The notes: generated from the letters alone by a model not told the origin. Positions 38,822 to 49,262 are shown, counted from the first letter of the stretch. The stretch is 64,000 nucleotides of DNA from Candidatus Peregrinibacteria bacterium RIFOXYB2_FULL_33_20 (GCA_001788835.1 MFXK01000001.1:18706-82705); one strand, 5' to 3'. Numbers and translations are program-made.

Positions 38822-39994
38822 TTAATTGGAAATTACAGGTTTTATTGATTTTTCTATAATTTCTTGTGTTAGTGGTTTTTCAAAAATACTTTTTTGTTCC
38901 TGAATATCATTTTCAGTAAATAAATTGTGGATCGCAATATAGGCTTTATTTAGTTCATGGCTATCTTCCGCTTTGGCTTTGAATAATTTAATAATTGGAT
39001 TATCTGGATCTCTCTGAAGTAACCTGTCGCAAATTTCTTTTACTTCTTTGTGTTTGCCCTCATTCATCCACATGCCAAGGAGTTCAATCACAACCTCTTC
39101 ATCTTTTTTTGCCATAAGTGAAGGTCTCTGATTTTTCACTCCCAGTAAAACATGTACAGCTTTTCTTCTCATTATGTGATGAATATACAAATATCCTCCA
39201 AATATCAAGATGACTGCCTGCCATAACATTTGGAATTGTAAAAAGAAATTAAATGCCGCATGAAGTGACATGGCAATGAAAAGACCTTTCATCATAGTAC
39301 TGATTCTGTATGAATGTATTTTTTTAAATTTAATTAATCTGTATAAGAAATCAGCAATGACAAATTTTTTTCCTCGCCAACCGGCTTCAGAATAAAAAGG
39401 ATCTGCAAACTTTGCCATTCCATAATAATATCCCATGATGCCAGAAAAAACCATGTGAGCACACATAGTGACAATTGATCTGAATGAAAAGACAGCCATC
39501 AAATTAATAAAATTTCCGCTTTTTATAATGCTATTTAAATAAAAAATATTCTCAGTAAAAGAAAACCCCAATGCTGCGAGTATACCAAATAAAATCGCAT
39601 CATTGATTGTTTCAACTTGAATTTTTGAATGATCAACATAATGTACAACACTATGTTTAGCAATTTCCTCAAAAATACCTACAAATATAAAAGTGAGTAA
39701 AAATCCTAAATGTACATTTGTCACGCTTGAATTTATATGGGCATAAATATCGAATTGTGGATAATAAACCCATAAATATTGAAGTCCTATAATAGGCAAA
39801 ACTGTTAAAGTGCCAAGTAAAAATATAAAAATAATAATTTTTTTACTTTTGTTATTTTTATAATGAAAAATTGGAATCCAAAGCATGACTGGAATTACTG
39901 CTAGTAAAGCAATCCCTATTAATTCTAGAGTTCCTAAATCAAATAATTTATTGAAATTGACACTGGCGGTAGCTTGTAATTTACTAAATAACAT
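38822..39994 (-). CDS. PrsW-like intramembrane metalloprotease with C-terminal helical/TPR-like cytosolic tail
   Basis: IFVGIFEEIAKHSVVHYV, ALGFSFTENIFYL, MCAHMVFSGIMGYYYG, SLHAAFNFFLQ. Confidence 0.85.
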   Translation of the reverse strand: MLFSKLQATASVNFNKLFDLGTLELIGIALLAVIPVMLWIPIFHYKNNKSKKIIIFIFLLGTLTVLPIIGLQYLWVYYPQFDIYAHINSSVTNVHLGFLLTFIFVGIFEEIAKHSVVHYVDHSKIQVETINDAILFGILAALGFSFTENIFYLNSIIKSGNFINLMAVFSFRSIVTMCAHMVFSGIMGYYYGMAKFADPFYSEAGWRGKKFVIADFLYRLIKFKKIHSYRISTMMKGLFIAMSLHAAFNFFLQFQMLWQAVILIFGGYLYIHHIMRRKAVHVLLGVKNQRPSLMAKKDEEVVIELLGMWMNEGKHKEVKEICDRLLQRDPDNPIIKLFKAKAEDSHELNKAYIAIHNLFTENDIQEQKSIFEKPLTQEIIEKSIKPVISN

Positions 39995-40149
39995 TTATGG
40001 AAATTATACAATATCTTAATATTTTATCAATTTTTGAGAAATTCTTCAATCAATTTGCGAATTTTTGGAAAATAATGATAATTTATTGATGATTTAAAGG
40101 TGGAATGATTTTTCCAACATAAATTCAAAATTTAAATTTTAAAATTTTT

Positions 40150-40596
40150 ATGTATTGTCCGCAATGTACACATCGAATTACTTATGTGATTGATTCTCGG
40201 GAATTAAAAGAAGGGCAGAGTATTAGGCGAAGACGGGAATGTGAAAAATGCCATTTTCGTTTTACCACTTTTGAACGAATTGAGGCTAAGAATTTGATTG
40301 TGATCAAAAAAGATGGCACCAGAGAAACTTATAATCGGGATAAAGTGAAAGCTGGTATTTGGAAAGCTTGTGAAAAAAGAAAGGTAACGGAAAATCATGT
40401 GGATACTGTCATTAATCAATTGGAAGAAAAGTGGCAAAATCAAGGCGGAGAAATACCATCAGTGGTGATTGGTGAAGACGTGATGGAAGCTTTGAAGGAG
40501 CTTGATGAAGTGGCTTATATCAGGTTTGCTTCAGTTTATCGGCAATTTAAAGACATCGAAACTTTTAAAAAGGAATTGCAAAAATTGCTGGAATGA
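40150..40596 (+). CDS. nrdR: Transcriptional repressor NrdR
   Basis: MYCPQC...VIDSRELKEGQSIRRRRECEKCHFRFTTFER; ATP-cone. Confidence 0.95.
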   Translation: MYCPQCTHRITYVIDSRELKEGQSIRRRRECEKCHFRFTTFERIEAKNLIVIKKDGTRETYNRDKVKAGIWKACEKRKVTENHVDTVINQLEEKWQNQGGEIPSVVIGEDVMEALKELDEVAYIRFASVYRQFKDIETFKKELQKLLE

Positions 40597-40703
40597 GGCA
40601 GGAAAAAGGTGGTAGGTGGATTGTTGATCGTAAAATTATCAAAAAATTTGGTGATTGGTAATTTTTGTGATATAATTTATAGATCGAAATTAATTTTGAA
40701 GGT

Positions 40704-41195
40704 ATGGCAAAAAACAATGTTATTCCAACAACACACGGAGCGGAAAGTCCAAATATTGGTAAAAAATTTAAATTTGGACCTTTGGCTGGTGTTTTTCCAC
40801 CGGATACAATAGAAGCAAATATTACAAATGTTATAAACACTGATAATGGTTCTGCAGAAATGATATGTCAAATTGGAGAAGTGAATATCCGTCAAGATCA
40901 AGACAGAATAAATTTAAAAGCCGGTCAGATTGTAACTGTTACTTTGGAGCGTAAAGGTAATAGAATTGATTATAAATACTATACAGGTGAAGATCATGTA
41001 GAAGGAGACTTGTCAGCTCAAACAGTTGAGGCCATATTAGGAAATGCAACCAGAGAACAACAAACGATACTCAAACAGGCTTTAAATATTATGGATGAAA
41101 TTAGCCCTGAGGCAATACCTACTGAATCAATGTGTGACAGAATAAAAAGCTGGAGACACCAAATACAACCTCTTTTTCAGAATAAAGTATCTTAA
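40704..41195 (+). CDS. Hypothetical protein (163 aa)
   Basis: ORF with protein-like composition; no recognised domain. Confidence 0.5.
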   Translation: MAKNNVIPTTHGAESPNIGKKFKFGPLAGVFPPDTIEANITNVINTDNGSAEMICQIGEVNIRQDQDRINLKAGQIVTVTLERKGNRIDYKYYTGEDHVEGDLSAQTVEAILGNATREQQTILKQALNIMDEISPEAIPTESMCDRIKSWRHQIQPLFQNKVS

Positions 41196-41232
41196 ATAAA
41201 AAAATTACCTTTAACGGCCTGATTTAGAGGTT

Positions 41233-43908
41233 TTACAAATTTTTACCACAGCATTTTTTGAATTTTTTGCCACTGCCGCAGGGGCAGGGATCATTTCGGC
41301 CAATTTTTTGGATTTTGTTAAGTGTGGGCTGAGTCGCCGTTTCTGGCCCAAGTTTAATTACGGTAGGTTTCTTTGCGGCATTGGTTTCGGTTTCTGTATT
41401 TGGATCATTGCCAAGATTGCCTTCGATTTGTGATTGATTAGTGGTGGCTGCGGTTTTAGGCTGATGAGCCATTTTTTTGGCAACATATTTATCGATAATG
41501 TTCACCTTTAATAAAGTTTGCACCGTTCTGGATTGAAAATTTTGCAGTAATTTCTCAAATAAATAATAAGATTCGGTCTTGTATTCAACTAGAGGATCGC
41601 GCTGTCCATAGCCAGAAAAGGCCACACTAGATCTTAATTCAGTCATTTGGGTGATATGGTCCATCCATAACTGGTCAATCGTATGTAAATAGACCATCTT
41701 TTCCACATCTCGCAAAATTTTGGAACCATTAGCTTCAGAATAATCAGGTAAACTTTTTTCTTTGAATTGATAATCATTCCATAAATAATGCTTAATCTTT
41801 TCAATCAAAGCTTCAGTGTCAGTAATGCCCTGTATCTGTTCGATGCTTAAAATATTGTCAGTTGAACCACTTAAGGAGCTGACTGTTTCCGCGATCTCTT
41901 TGTAGTTCCATTCATCATCAGCCTTGCCCATGGTATGGCCCAGCACAATGGCTTCCGCTTCTTTCTCAAATAAAACAATTATTTCATTTTTTATATCTTG
42001 GCAATCTAAAATCAAGCGTCTTTTGGCGTAAATAATTTCACGGTGACGGTTCATCACATCATCATATTCCACTAAATGATTACGAATATCGAAATTGTAG
42101 CCTTCCACTTTTTTTTGCGCACTTTCAATGGAATGAGAAATTACACCATTTTCGATCGGCATGTCGTCAGGGACATTTAACCTTTCCATGATGGCCTTAA
42201 TTTTGTCGCCGCCAAAAATTCTCATAATCGCGTCATCCATGGACACATAAAACTGACTTACGCCAGGATCACCTTGACGACCGCTACGGCCACGCAATTG
42301 GTTGTCAATTCTTCGACTTTCGTGTCTTTCTGTACCGATAATATATAAGCCGCCTGTCTCTCTGACACCTTCACCAAGTTTGATATCTGTACCACGGCCA
42401 GCCATGTTGGTCGCGATAGTAATGGCTCCGATTTGTCCAGCTTGAGATACGATTTCCGCTTCTTTTTCGTGATATTTGGCGTTCAAGACCGTATGAGATA
42501 GCCCTTCTTTTCGCAGTAAATCGCTTAATTTTTCTGACTTTTCAATAGAAATTGTGCCTATCAACACTGGTTGGTTCTTGCCATGAATTTCTTTAACTTT
42601 TTGCGCAATGGCTTTGAATTTGGCTTTTTCGTTTTTATAAATTGAATCATGAAGATCAGCTCTGTTTACTGGTTTATTAGTAGGAATAACGATCACATCT
42701 AGGTTGTAAATCTTATGGAATTCTTCTGCTTCCGTTAAAGCAGTGCCAGTCATGCCGGCCAGTTTTTTGAACAAACGGAAATAATTTTGGAAGGAAATGG
42801 TGGCCAAAGTTTTACTTTCTCTTTTGATAGGGACGCCCTCTTTGGCTTCAATCGCCTGATGCAAGCCGGCTGAAAATCTTCGCCCGGCCATTAAGCGTCC
42901 GGTAAATTCATCTACAATCATTACTTCGTTGTCTTTCACGACATAATCAACGTCTAATTTGTATACAGCCTGAGCTTTTAGGGCTTGTTCAATGTGATTG
43001 ACTTCCACAAAGCCTTTTTCGGTATAAATATTCTCCACTCCCAGCAATTTTTCCATTTTAGCAATACCGGTCTCAGTAAGAACAGCAGTTTTTTGTTTTT
43101 CATCGATATTATAGTCTTCATTTTCTAGTAGGCTTTTCACTAATTTTGCATATTGCATATATTTTTCGGTTGATTCTTCCGCCGGAGAAGAGATGATCAA
43201 CGGAGTTCTGGCTTCATCAATTAAAATGGAATCAACTTCATCAATAATGGCGTAATTAAGATGTTTCTGACAAACATTTTCAAGGTTGGCAGCCATATTA
43301 TCCCTCAAATAGTCGAAGCCAAATTCATTATTCGTACCATACACGATATCACACTGATAAGCTTTTTTCTTTTCTTCCTGATCTTGTTGGTTATAAATTA
43401 CACCAACTGTCATGCCCAAAAAATTATAAATGCCACTCATCCACTCTGAATCTCTGTGAGCCAGATAATCATTAACGGTAACTAGTAATGAACCCTGTTC
43501 AGTGAGAGCGTTGAGGTACAAAGGCATGGTGGCCACTAGTGTTTTACCTTCACCCGTTTTCATTTCTGCAATTTTACCTTGATGCAGAGCAATGCCTCCA
43601 ATTAATTGTACGTCATAAGGCAGCATGTCCCAGGTAATTTCGTGACCGCGAACTGTCCAATTTCTACCAATTGAACGTCGGCAGGCATTTTTGACCAAAG
43701 CAAAAGCTTCCGGCAAAATGTTTTCTAGAATTTCACCGTTTTTGAGACGATTTTTGAATTCTTGAGTTTTTTTTGGGAAATCTTCTTCTGACAGAGTTTG
43801 CTGATAGTCTGACTCTAGTTTATTGATTTTTTCGATTAATGAATTTAACGAGCGAATGTATTTTTCATTCTGATCGCCGAGTAGTGCTTTGATAAGTTTG
43901 TGTAACAC
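41233..43908 (-). CDS. secA: Preprotein translocase ATPase SecA
   Basis: MKTGEGKTLVATMPLYLNAL, VDSILIDEARTPLIIS, TNMAGRGTDIKLG, C-term GRNDPCPCGSGKKFKKCCG. Confidence 0.98.
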   Translation of the reverse strand: MLHKLIKALLGDQNEKYIRSLNSLIEKINKLESDYQQTLSEEDFPKKTQEFKNRLKNGEILENILPEAFALVKNACRRSIGRNWTVRGHEITWDMLPYDVQLIGGIALHQGKIAEMKTGEGKTLVATMPLYLNALTEQGSLLVTVNDYLAHRDSEWMSGIYNFLGMTVGVIYNQQDQEEKKKAYQCDIVYGTNNEFGFDYLRDNMAANLENVCQKHLNYAIIDEVDSILIDEARTPLIISSPAEESTEKYMQYAKLVKSLLENEDYNIDEKQKTAVLTETGIAKMEKLLGVENIYTEKGFVEVNHIEQALKAQAVYKLDVDYVVKDNEVMIVDEFTGRLMAGRRFSAGLHQAIEAKEGVPIKRESKTLATISFQNYFRLFKKLAGMTGTALTEAEEFHKIYNLDVIVIPTNKPVNRADLHDSIYKNEKAKFKAIAQKVKEIHGKNQPVLIGTISIEKSEKLSDLLRKEGLSHTVLNAKYHEKEAEIVSQAGQIGAITIATNMAGRGTDIKLGEGVRETGGLYIIGTERHESRRIDNQLRGRSGRQGDPGVSQFYVSMDDAIMRIFGGDKIKAIMERLNVPDDMPIENGVISHSIESAQKKVEGYNFDIRNHLVEYDDVMNRHREIIYAKRRLILDCQDIKNEIIVLFEKEAEAIVLGHTMGKADDEWNYKEIAETVSSLSGSTDNILSIEQIQGITDTEALIEKIKHYLWNDYQFKEKSLPDYSEANGSKILRDVEKMVYLHTIDQLWMDHITQMTELRSSVAFSGYGQRDPLVEYKTESYYLFEKLLQNFQSRTVQTLLKVNIIDKYVAKKMAHQPKTAATTNQSQIEGNLGNDPNTETETNAAKKPTVIKLGPETATQPTLNKIQKIGRNDPCPCGSGKKFKKCCGKNL

Positions 43909-44062
43909 AATAGAAATTTTAAATGTTGAATTTTGAATTTTGCTTATGCCATAGTTTTATAGCATGAATGATTTAAAAAATCATGCTTCTAAAGAATTTA
44001 TTTATATTCAGTTTTGATTAAAATAGCAAAAAGTGGTAAAATAGTATAATTAAATTTTAAAA

Positions 44063-45505
44063 ATGTCACAGGAAGTATTTTCAGTTGATTTATCCCAGAC
44101 AGAAAAGAATGTAGAAAGAATGTCTGAAAATGATTGGAGAAGACAAGGATTTGAAAGTTTAAAGGGAAAAATTGGTGCAAATACTAAAGAAATCCCAATT
44201 GATACTGTAATTTCAATTCTTAATGAAGCTGAAATTAAAATTTTGTGGGATAAAAAATTTGAAAAAGAAATTAAAGAAAAAGAAATAAGAGGAGACGCTG
44301 GTGTAGTAGGTTTATCAATTGGGTATGTAATTGCTGTACAAAGCGCTTTAAAATTACTTGAATTTGATGTTGGAGTAATTGATGGAGTATTGGGCGATTC
44401 AACATCTAAAACTAAAATTGCAATAACGAAATTTAAGGAATCACATCGAATTAAAGAGGCTGGTGATGAGCTTATAGGTCCTTTAACCATCAAGGCTTTA
44501 ATTCAAGAAATAAATAATAAAAAATTTACTCAAACTGTAAAAGCAGATTCACCTTCAGCTTCTCCTCAGCAGACTTTTAATCCAGAAAAAACACCTGTAA
44601 TTTCAAGCCCTTCCGTATCAGTTGAGGCTCATCAAGAACATTTAAGCGAGGGCCAAAAAAAAATATTAAAAAGGTTTTACCAAAAATTATTTAGAGTTTT
44701 TATTGATAATGAATATCAAGCGGATTTGGCAAATGTGGATAAAACAAAATATCAGCCAACTGAAGAAGAAAAAAGAATATTAGATGAAGTTGAAAATTTA
44801 TTAAGGTCGAGTTTTGCAATTAAGCAGGAAATTCAAGCTTTGGTAAAAGAAGTAATTGACGGGTTTAGTGATGAGGAAAAAAGAAAAATTATTATTTATT
44901 TTGGTAGAGCGGGAGAAGATTATTTTAAACAAGAACTTGGTATTGATTTACAGGAATTTTTAAAATTAAATCCTGAGGAAGCAAAAGAAAAAATTAAAAG
45001 AGTCATGCTTGCTAAAATTAAAGAGGAACTTCAAAAAATGTTTAAGGATCAATTATCTCCAGATCAAATTGATAATTTGGCTGAAAGATTTTCTGAATTT
45101 TTTGAAACATTAGAAAAAAAATCTTTAAATGAATTAAATAGAAAATATCCGAATGTTAAAATAAAAATGAATGATGCTGAAGATTTTAATTTTGGCGTAG
45201 ATGAGGGAGATAAGGCACGTGCAATTTCACAGTTTTTTTCGATTTTTGTGAAATATTTTTTGTTTAAAATGAATTTGCCAGAAGGTAATTATGAGTTAAA
45301 TATTAAATTCCCAATTAGTGAATCAGATAAAAAAATACCAATAAATTTAAAAAATGATTTTGGTAATATATATACATTTGAATATGATAAAAGTGAGTTT
45401 GGTGATGTGATAAAGTTGAAGAGTGGAACTACATCTAAAAAAACTTCTCCTGAAATGGATGCTTTTGCTACTACATTTTTAGCGATGATTCTTTTAGAAA
45501 AATAA
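44063..45505 (+). CDS. Protein with peptidoglycan-binding-like repeat; otherwise unknown
   Basis: AVQSALKLLEFDVGVIDGVLGDSTSKTKIAITKFKESHRI...IGPLTIKALIQEI. Confidence 0.65.
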   Translation: MSQEVFSVDLSQTEKNVERMSENDWRRQGFESLKGKIGANTKEIPIDTVISILNEAEIKILWDKKFEKEIKEKEIRGDAGVVGLSIGYVIAVQSALKLLEFDVGVIDGVLGDSTSKTKIAITKFKESHRIKEAGDELIGPLTIKALIQEINNKKFTQTVKADSPSASPQQTFNPEKTPVISSPSVSVEAHQEHLSEGQKKILKRFYQKLFRVFIDNEYQADLANVDKTKYQPTEEEKRILDEVENLLRSSFAIKQEIQALVKEVIDGFSDEEKRKIIIYFGRAGEDYFKQELGIDLQEFLKLNPEEAKEKIKRVMLAKIKEELQKMFKDQLSPDQIDNLAERFSEFFETLEKKSLNELNRKYPNVKIKMNDAEDFNFGVDEGDKARAISQFFSIFVKYFLFKMNLPEGNYELNIKFPISESDKKIPINLKNDFGNIYTFEYDKSEFGDVIKLKSGTTSKKTSPEMDAFATTFLAMILLEK

Positions 45506-45507
45506 AT

Positions 45508-46818
45508 TTACAACTCATTTACCCTTGGACTTAAGTAAATAGGTAGGTTTAAGATCTTATTTTTTGAATCGAAATGTGTATTGCCGGTATGAAATTTGAT
45601 TAACTTGCAATTAGGTATTTTTCTCCCAAATGAAATTAAAGATTTTGATATTTTATTTTTACCTGATTTAACTTCTATAGCATAAATATTTAATCCTTTA
45701 CTAAAACAAAAATCTACTTCAGCAGATCCTTTGTCTTGATCTATTGTCCAATAAAAAAGATCTAAATCTCCATGCAGATCTTGCGCTATAATATTTTGAC
45801 CCACCACTTGTTCAAAAACATTGCCTCTATAAAAACTTTCAAAATTCTGTAGATCAATATTAAATGGTATTTTGTAAACATAATTATAAAATCCGGTATC
45901 TAAAAAAAGTAATTTTTTAGCTCTTTTTGATTTTACTTGAAGAGGGACGGAAATTGAATTAGTGGAGTTAACGAGTTTAATTAACATAGCATGCTGTAAT
46001 ATATCCATAGCATTTGATACTTCTCTGCTTTTAATCCCAAGATCTCCAAAATTTTCATATTTAATTTTTGATCCACTATAAAATGGGCTTTGTCTAAGTA
46101 TTTTGGTCAAATATTCAATTTCAGATTTGTTTGCATATTTATTTATATCGTCTATGAAATTTTTCATTAAACTAGAATATATGCTTTGAACAGAATCAAA
46201 ATCACTATTCTCAATAAAGTTTTTTACAGCTTCAGGCATTCCGCCGATTAGAATATATTCTTTAAAAACCCCCATTGTTTTATTATGGATAGAATCAATA
46301 ATTTTTGCTCCAAGTTTTATATTTTGCAAATAATCCAATAATTCTTTTTCGCCTTTAGCCTCCAAATACTCAAAAAAATCCAAAGGATACATAAAAACAT
46401 ATTCTGTTCTTCCAACCGGCATTGATATTTTGGCTTGTTTTAATCTAATCTCAAGAAGCGAACCAGCACTTATAACATATAAATCAGGCCTTTTTTCGTA
46501 AAAGAATCTTAATAAAGAGATAAGATGTGGATTTTGTTGAACTTCATCAATAAAAATAAGCGTTCCTGTTTTTAATTGTTTATGTTTAAAAATCTGAACT
46601 TGTTTTTCAAAATCGCTTAAACTTATTTTTCCTTCAAAATTCATTGCGTCATCTGGATCTTCCATATTTATATACACATAATTATCAAAATTTTCTTTTG
46701 CAAACATTTCTACAGCACTTGTCTTGCCAATTTGCCTTGCTCCTCTAATAATCAGAGGTTTTCTATCCTTTTTTTCTTTCCAAAGCGTTAAATAACGAAT
46801 TATTTTTCTGTTGAACAT
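45508..46818 (-). CDS. AAA/DUF4143-family ATP-binding protein
   Basis: RKPLIIRGARQIGKTSAVEMFAKENF; FIDEVQQNPHLISLLRFFYE; C-term DLFYWTIDQDKGSAEVDFCF...AIEVKSGKN. Confidence 0.9.
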   Translation of the reverse strand: MFNRKIIRYLTLWKEKKDRKPLIIRGARQIGKTSAVEMFAKENFDNYVYINMEDPDDAMNFEGKISLSDFEKQVQIFKHKQLKTGTLIFIDEVQQNPHLISLLRFFYEKRPDLYVISAGSLLEIRLKQAKISMPVGRTEYVFMYPLDFFEYLEAKGEKELLDYLQNIKLGAKIIDSIHNKTMGVFKEYILIGGMPEAVKNFIENSDFDSVQSIYSSLMKNFIDDINKYANKSEIEYLTKILRQSPFYSGSKIKYENFGDLGIKSREVSNAMDILQHAMLIKLVNSTNSISVPLQVKSKRAKKLLFLDTGFYNYVYKIPFNIDLQNFESFYRGNVFEQVVGQNIIAQDLHGDLDLFYWTIDQDKGSAEVDFCFSKGLNIYAIEVKSGKNKISKSLISFGRKIPNCKLIKFHTGNTHFDSKNKILNLPIYLSPRVNEL

Positions 46819-46894
46819 TAGTTTTTGATTTAATGAAGTACTTATTTATAACATAGATACGATAAACTAAGCACTTAAATTAAGCAATATGGTT

Positions 46895-46932
46895 AAACTT
46901 GACAAAGAGGGCGTGTGATGCTACGATATAGA
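46895..46932 (+). promoter_or_regulatory. Promoter of 46960 ORF (homologous to the one at 48688)
   Basis: aaacTTGACAaagagggcgtgtgatgcTACGATatagatgtt. Confidence 0.6.
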
Positions 46933-46959
46933 TGTTCTATTTGTTAAAAAATATTTTTT

Positions 46960-47265
46960 ATGGAAGAAATTTCACAAAAAGATTTACAAGGAATACAACA
47001 AGCATTATCAGCTGGTGGTATTCATGTACGTAAAAATGTTTCGATTGAAGGATTAGGAGAAGATGGTTATTTCAAAACTGATAAAGGTTATTGGTCTGTT
47101 GGAAAAGATGAATTAACAAGATTAAATTTAACGAAACCATGCGATATATTTTACGATCAAACTGGACGACTTTTGGCTGTTCAACAAGGAGAACTTTTGA
47201 TAGCAGATCCTTATCGAATTGGTATTGCGCAAGCAACAAGATTAGATATAAGGAAAATGATATAA
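46960..47265 (+). CDS. Hypothetical protein (101 aa)
   Basis: ORF preceded by promoter-like sequence; no recognised domain. Confidence 0.55.
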   Translation: MEEISQKDLQGIQQALSAGGIHVRKNVSIEGLGEDGYFKTDKGYWSVGKDELTRLNLTKPCDIFYDQTGRLLAVQQGELLIADPYRIGIAQATRLDIRKMI

Positions 47266-47319
47266 TTTTTTATTTACATTTTTCAGTCCAACTTAATGTA
47301 AATTAAACTTGTATTTAAG

Positions 47320-47590
47320 TTAGAAAAATTTCATAAAATTAGTAGGATATTTTTTAATATATTTCTCAAACAATTGTTTGTCAATTTTTTTAAACCATTC
47401 TTCGTTGATATTTAAAGTTCGTTTTTTAAGTGCGATTAAATATAGCTCATCAAGAATAGCTTTTTCTTTTGTTGCGATTAAGGTGTTGCCAGCAATTTCG
47501 TATCCGAAAAAAACTTGACCAGTGAATGACAGCTCACCTATAGTAAAGTTGTTAGTTATGAGTTTTAAAATTATATTTTTATATATGCAG
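47320..47590 (-). pseudogene. C-terminal remnant of an AbiEi-like antitoxin/regulator
   Basis: Start-less minus-strand frame ...YKNIILKLITNNFTIGELSFTGQVFFGYEIAGNTLIATKEKAILDELYLIALKKRTLNINEEWFKKIDKQLFEKYIKKYPTNFMKFF*; GY.IA..EKAILDELYL pattern. Confidence 0.6.
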
Positions 47591-47608
47591 AAAAATTTAA
47601 ATAATAAA

Positions 47609-48619
47609 ATGACTAAAATATCTGATTTTATATTTTATAAAACAGCAAATGGTGAGGTTAAACTTGAAGTTTTTTTGCAAGATGAAACTGTTTGGCTTAC
47701 TCAAAAAATGATGGCGCAATTATTTGAAGTTGCATCTCATACTATTACTTATCATACTGGTGAAATTTATAAAAATGAGGAATTAATTGAAATTGCAACT
47801 CATCGAAAAATTCGAGCAGTTCAAAATGAAGGTTATAGACAAGTTGCAAGAGAGTTCGATTATTATAATCTTAATATTATTATTGCTGTAGGCTATAGAG
47901 TTAATTCTAAAAGAGCTACACAATTTCGTATTTGGGCAACCCAAGTTTTGAAAGAATATATTATAAAAGGATTCGTTATGGATGATGAAAGACTTAAAAA
48001 TCCTGATAATATTTTTGGAAAAGATTATTTTGAAGAGCAACTTGCAAGAATAAGGGATATTCGAAGCAGTGAAAGAAGATTTTATCAAAAAATTACTGAT
48101 ATTTATGCGCAATGTAGCGCTGATTATGATTTAAATGCGGAAATTACCAAACAGTTTTTTGCTACTGTTCAAAATAAATTACATTTTGCCATTACTGGTC
48201 AAACTGCGGCAGAAATTATTTATCAAAGAATTGATAGTAAGAAGCCAAATATGGGTTTAAACACTTGGAAAAATGCGCCAAAAGGAGTTATTAGAAAAAC
48301 AGATGTTATTATAGCTAAAAATTATTTAAATGAAAAAGAACTGGACTCTCTTAATAGAATTGTAACTATGTATCTTGATTATGCTGAAATGCAAGCACGA
48401 AAAGGAGCGGTTATGTATATGAAAGATTGGATAAAAAAATTAGATGCCTTTTTGCAATTTAATGAAAAAGAAATTTTGAGCGATAAGGGTAAAATTTCTA
48501 GTGAAGTAGCTTTGGCATTAGCAGAAAAAGAGTATGAAATTTTTCACAAAAAACAAAGCAAAAATTATATTTCTGACTTTGATATTGAAGTTGCGAAACT
48601 TTTAAAATTAAAAAATTAA
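47609..48619 (+). CDS. RhuM-family protein (start preferred near 47585/47609 rather than 47522)
   Basis: VWLTQKMMAQLFEVASHTITYH...REFDYYNLNIIIAVGYRVNSKRATQFRIWATQVLKEYIIKGFVMDDERLK. Confidence 0.88.
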   Translation: MTKISDFIFYKTANGEVKLEVFLQDETVWLTQKMMAQLFEVASHTITYHTGEIYKNEELIEIATHRKIRAVQNEGYRQVAREFDYYNLNIIIAVGYRVNSKRATQFRIWATQVLKEYIIKGFVMDDERLKNPDNIFGKDYFEEQLARIRDIRSSERRFYQKITDIYAQCSADYDLNAEITKQFFATVQNKLHFAITGQTAAEIIYQRIDSKKPNMGLNTWKNAPKGVIRKTDVIIAKNYLNEKELDSLNRIVTMYLDYAEMQARKGAVMYMKDWIKKLDAFLQFNEKEILSDKGKISSEVALALAEKEYEIFHKKQSKNYISDFDIEVAKLLKLKN

Positions 48620-48687
48620 ATCCGCACTTATTATCATAATATTAGGATCAGTATAGCATGCTATGATTAATATTTGTTGTAATAAAA

Positions 48688-48724
48688 CTTGACAGAGAGA
48701 GAGTAATGTTATGATATAGATGTT
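48688..48724 (+). promoter_or_regulatory. Promoter of 48746 ORF (homologous to the one at 46895)
   Basis: aaacTTGACAgagagagagtaatgtTATGATatagatgtt. Confidence 0.6.
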
Positions 48725-48745
48725 TTAATTTTTAAAAATAATTTT

Positions 48746-49240
48746 ATGAAGGGACCAAACTGTCAAGAAGGACGTTTTTTAATATCAGCAGAAGAAAGGC
48801 GGATGATCCCACAAATAAGGGCAAAAATAGCAGAATCTGGTGAAGATATAACATTTAAAGTTGAAAATCAAGATACTGGAGAAGCAATATTAATTTTCCC
48901 TTCAGAAAAATTGAGAAATAGAGCTTTGGATTTATTACATGGTGCTTGTGATGATGAACGTCGAAAACAAAAAATAATAAAAGAAGAGAGAGAAGTACAA
49001 GGAATATGTAACACAATGGGTTATGAGCATTATGATGGTAATGATAGGGCAAATCTTATATCAGTAAGACGTTTTATTGATGACCTTACTAAAGGTAAAA
49101 TTCCAGATATTACTTATAATAGAGCTTTAGACGTTTTTAACTATATATTGGGTTATGATTGGACTGATAAGATGTGTTTCGATGGAGTCGCTGATGACAT
49201 TATAAATAAGATTTCTGTATATTATGATTTAAAATCATGA
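48746..49240 (+). CDS. Hypothetical protein (164 aa)
   Basis: ORF with promoter; no recognised domain. Confidence 0.55.
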   Translation: MKGPNCQEGRFLISAEERRMIPQIRAKIAESGEDITFKVENQDTGEAILIFPSEKLRNRALDLLHGACDDERRKQKIIKEEREVQGICNTMGYEHYDGNDRANLISVRRFIDDLTKGKIPDITYNRALDVFNYILGYDWTDKMCFDGVADDIINKISVYYDLKS

Positions 49241-49262
49241 AAAAATTAATTCTTAATTATTT

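Noticed and set aside
44050-44493. 147-aa minus-strand ORF
   Set aside because: Antisense to the 44063-45505 CDS, Ser/Ile-rich shadow ORF without motifs.
47783-48112. 109-aa minus-strand ORF
   Set aside because: Antisense to the recognisable RhuM coding sequence.
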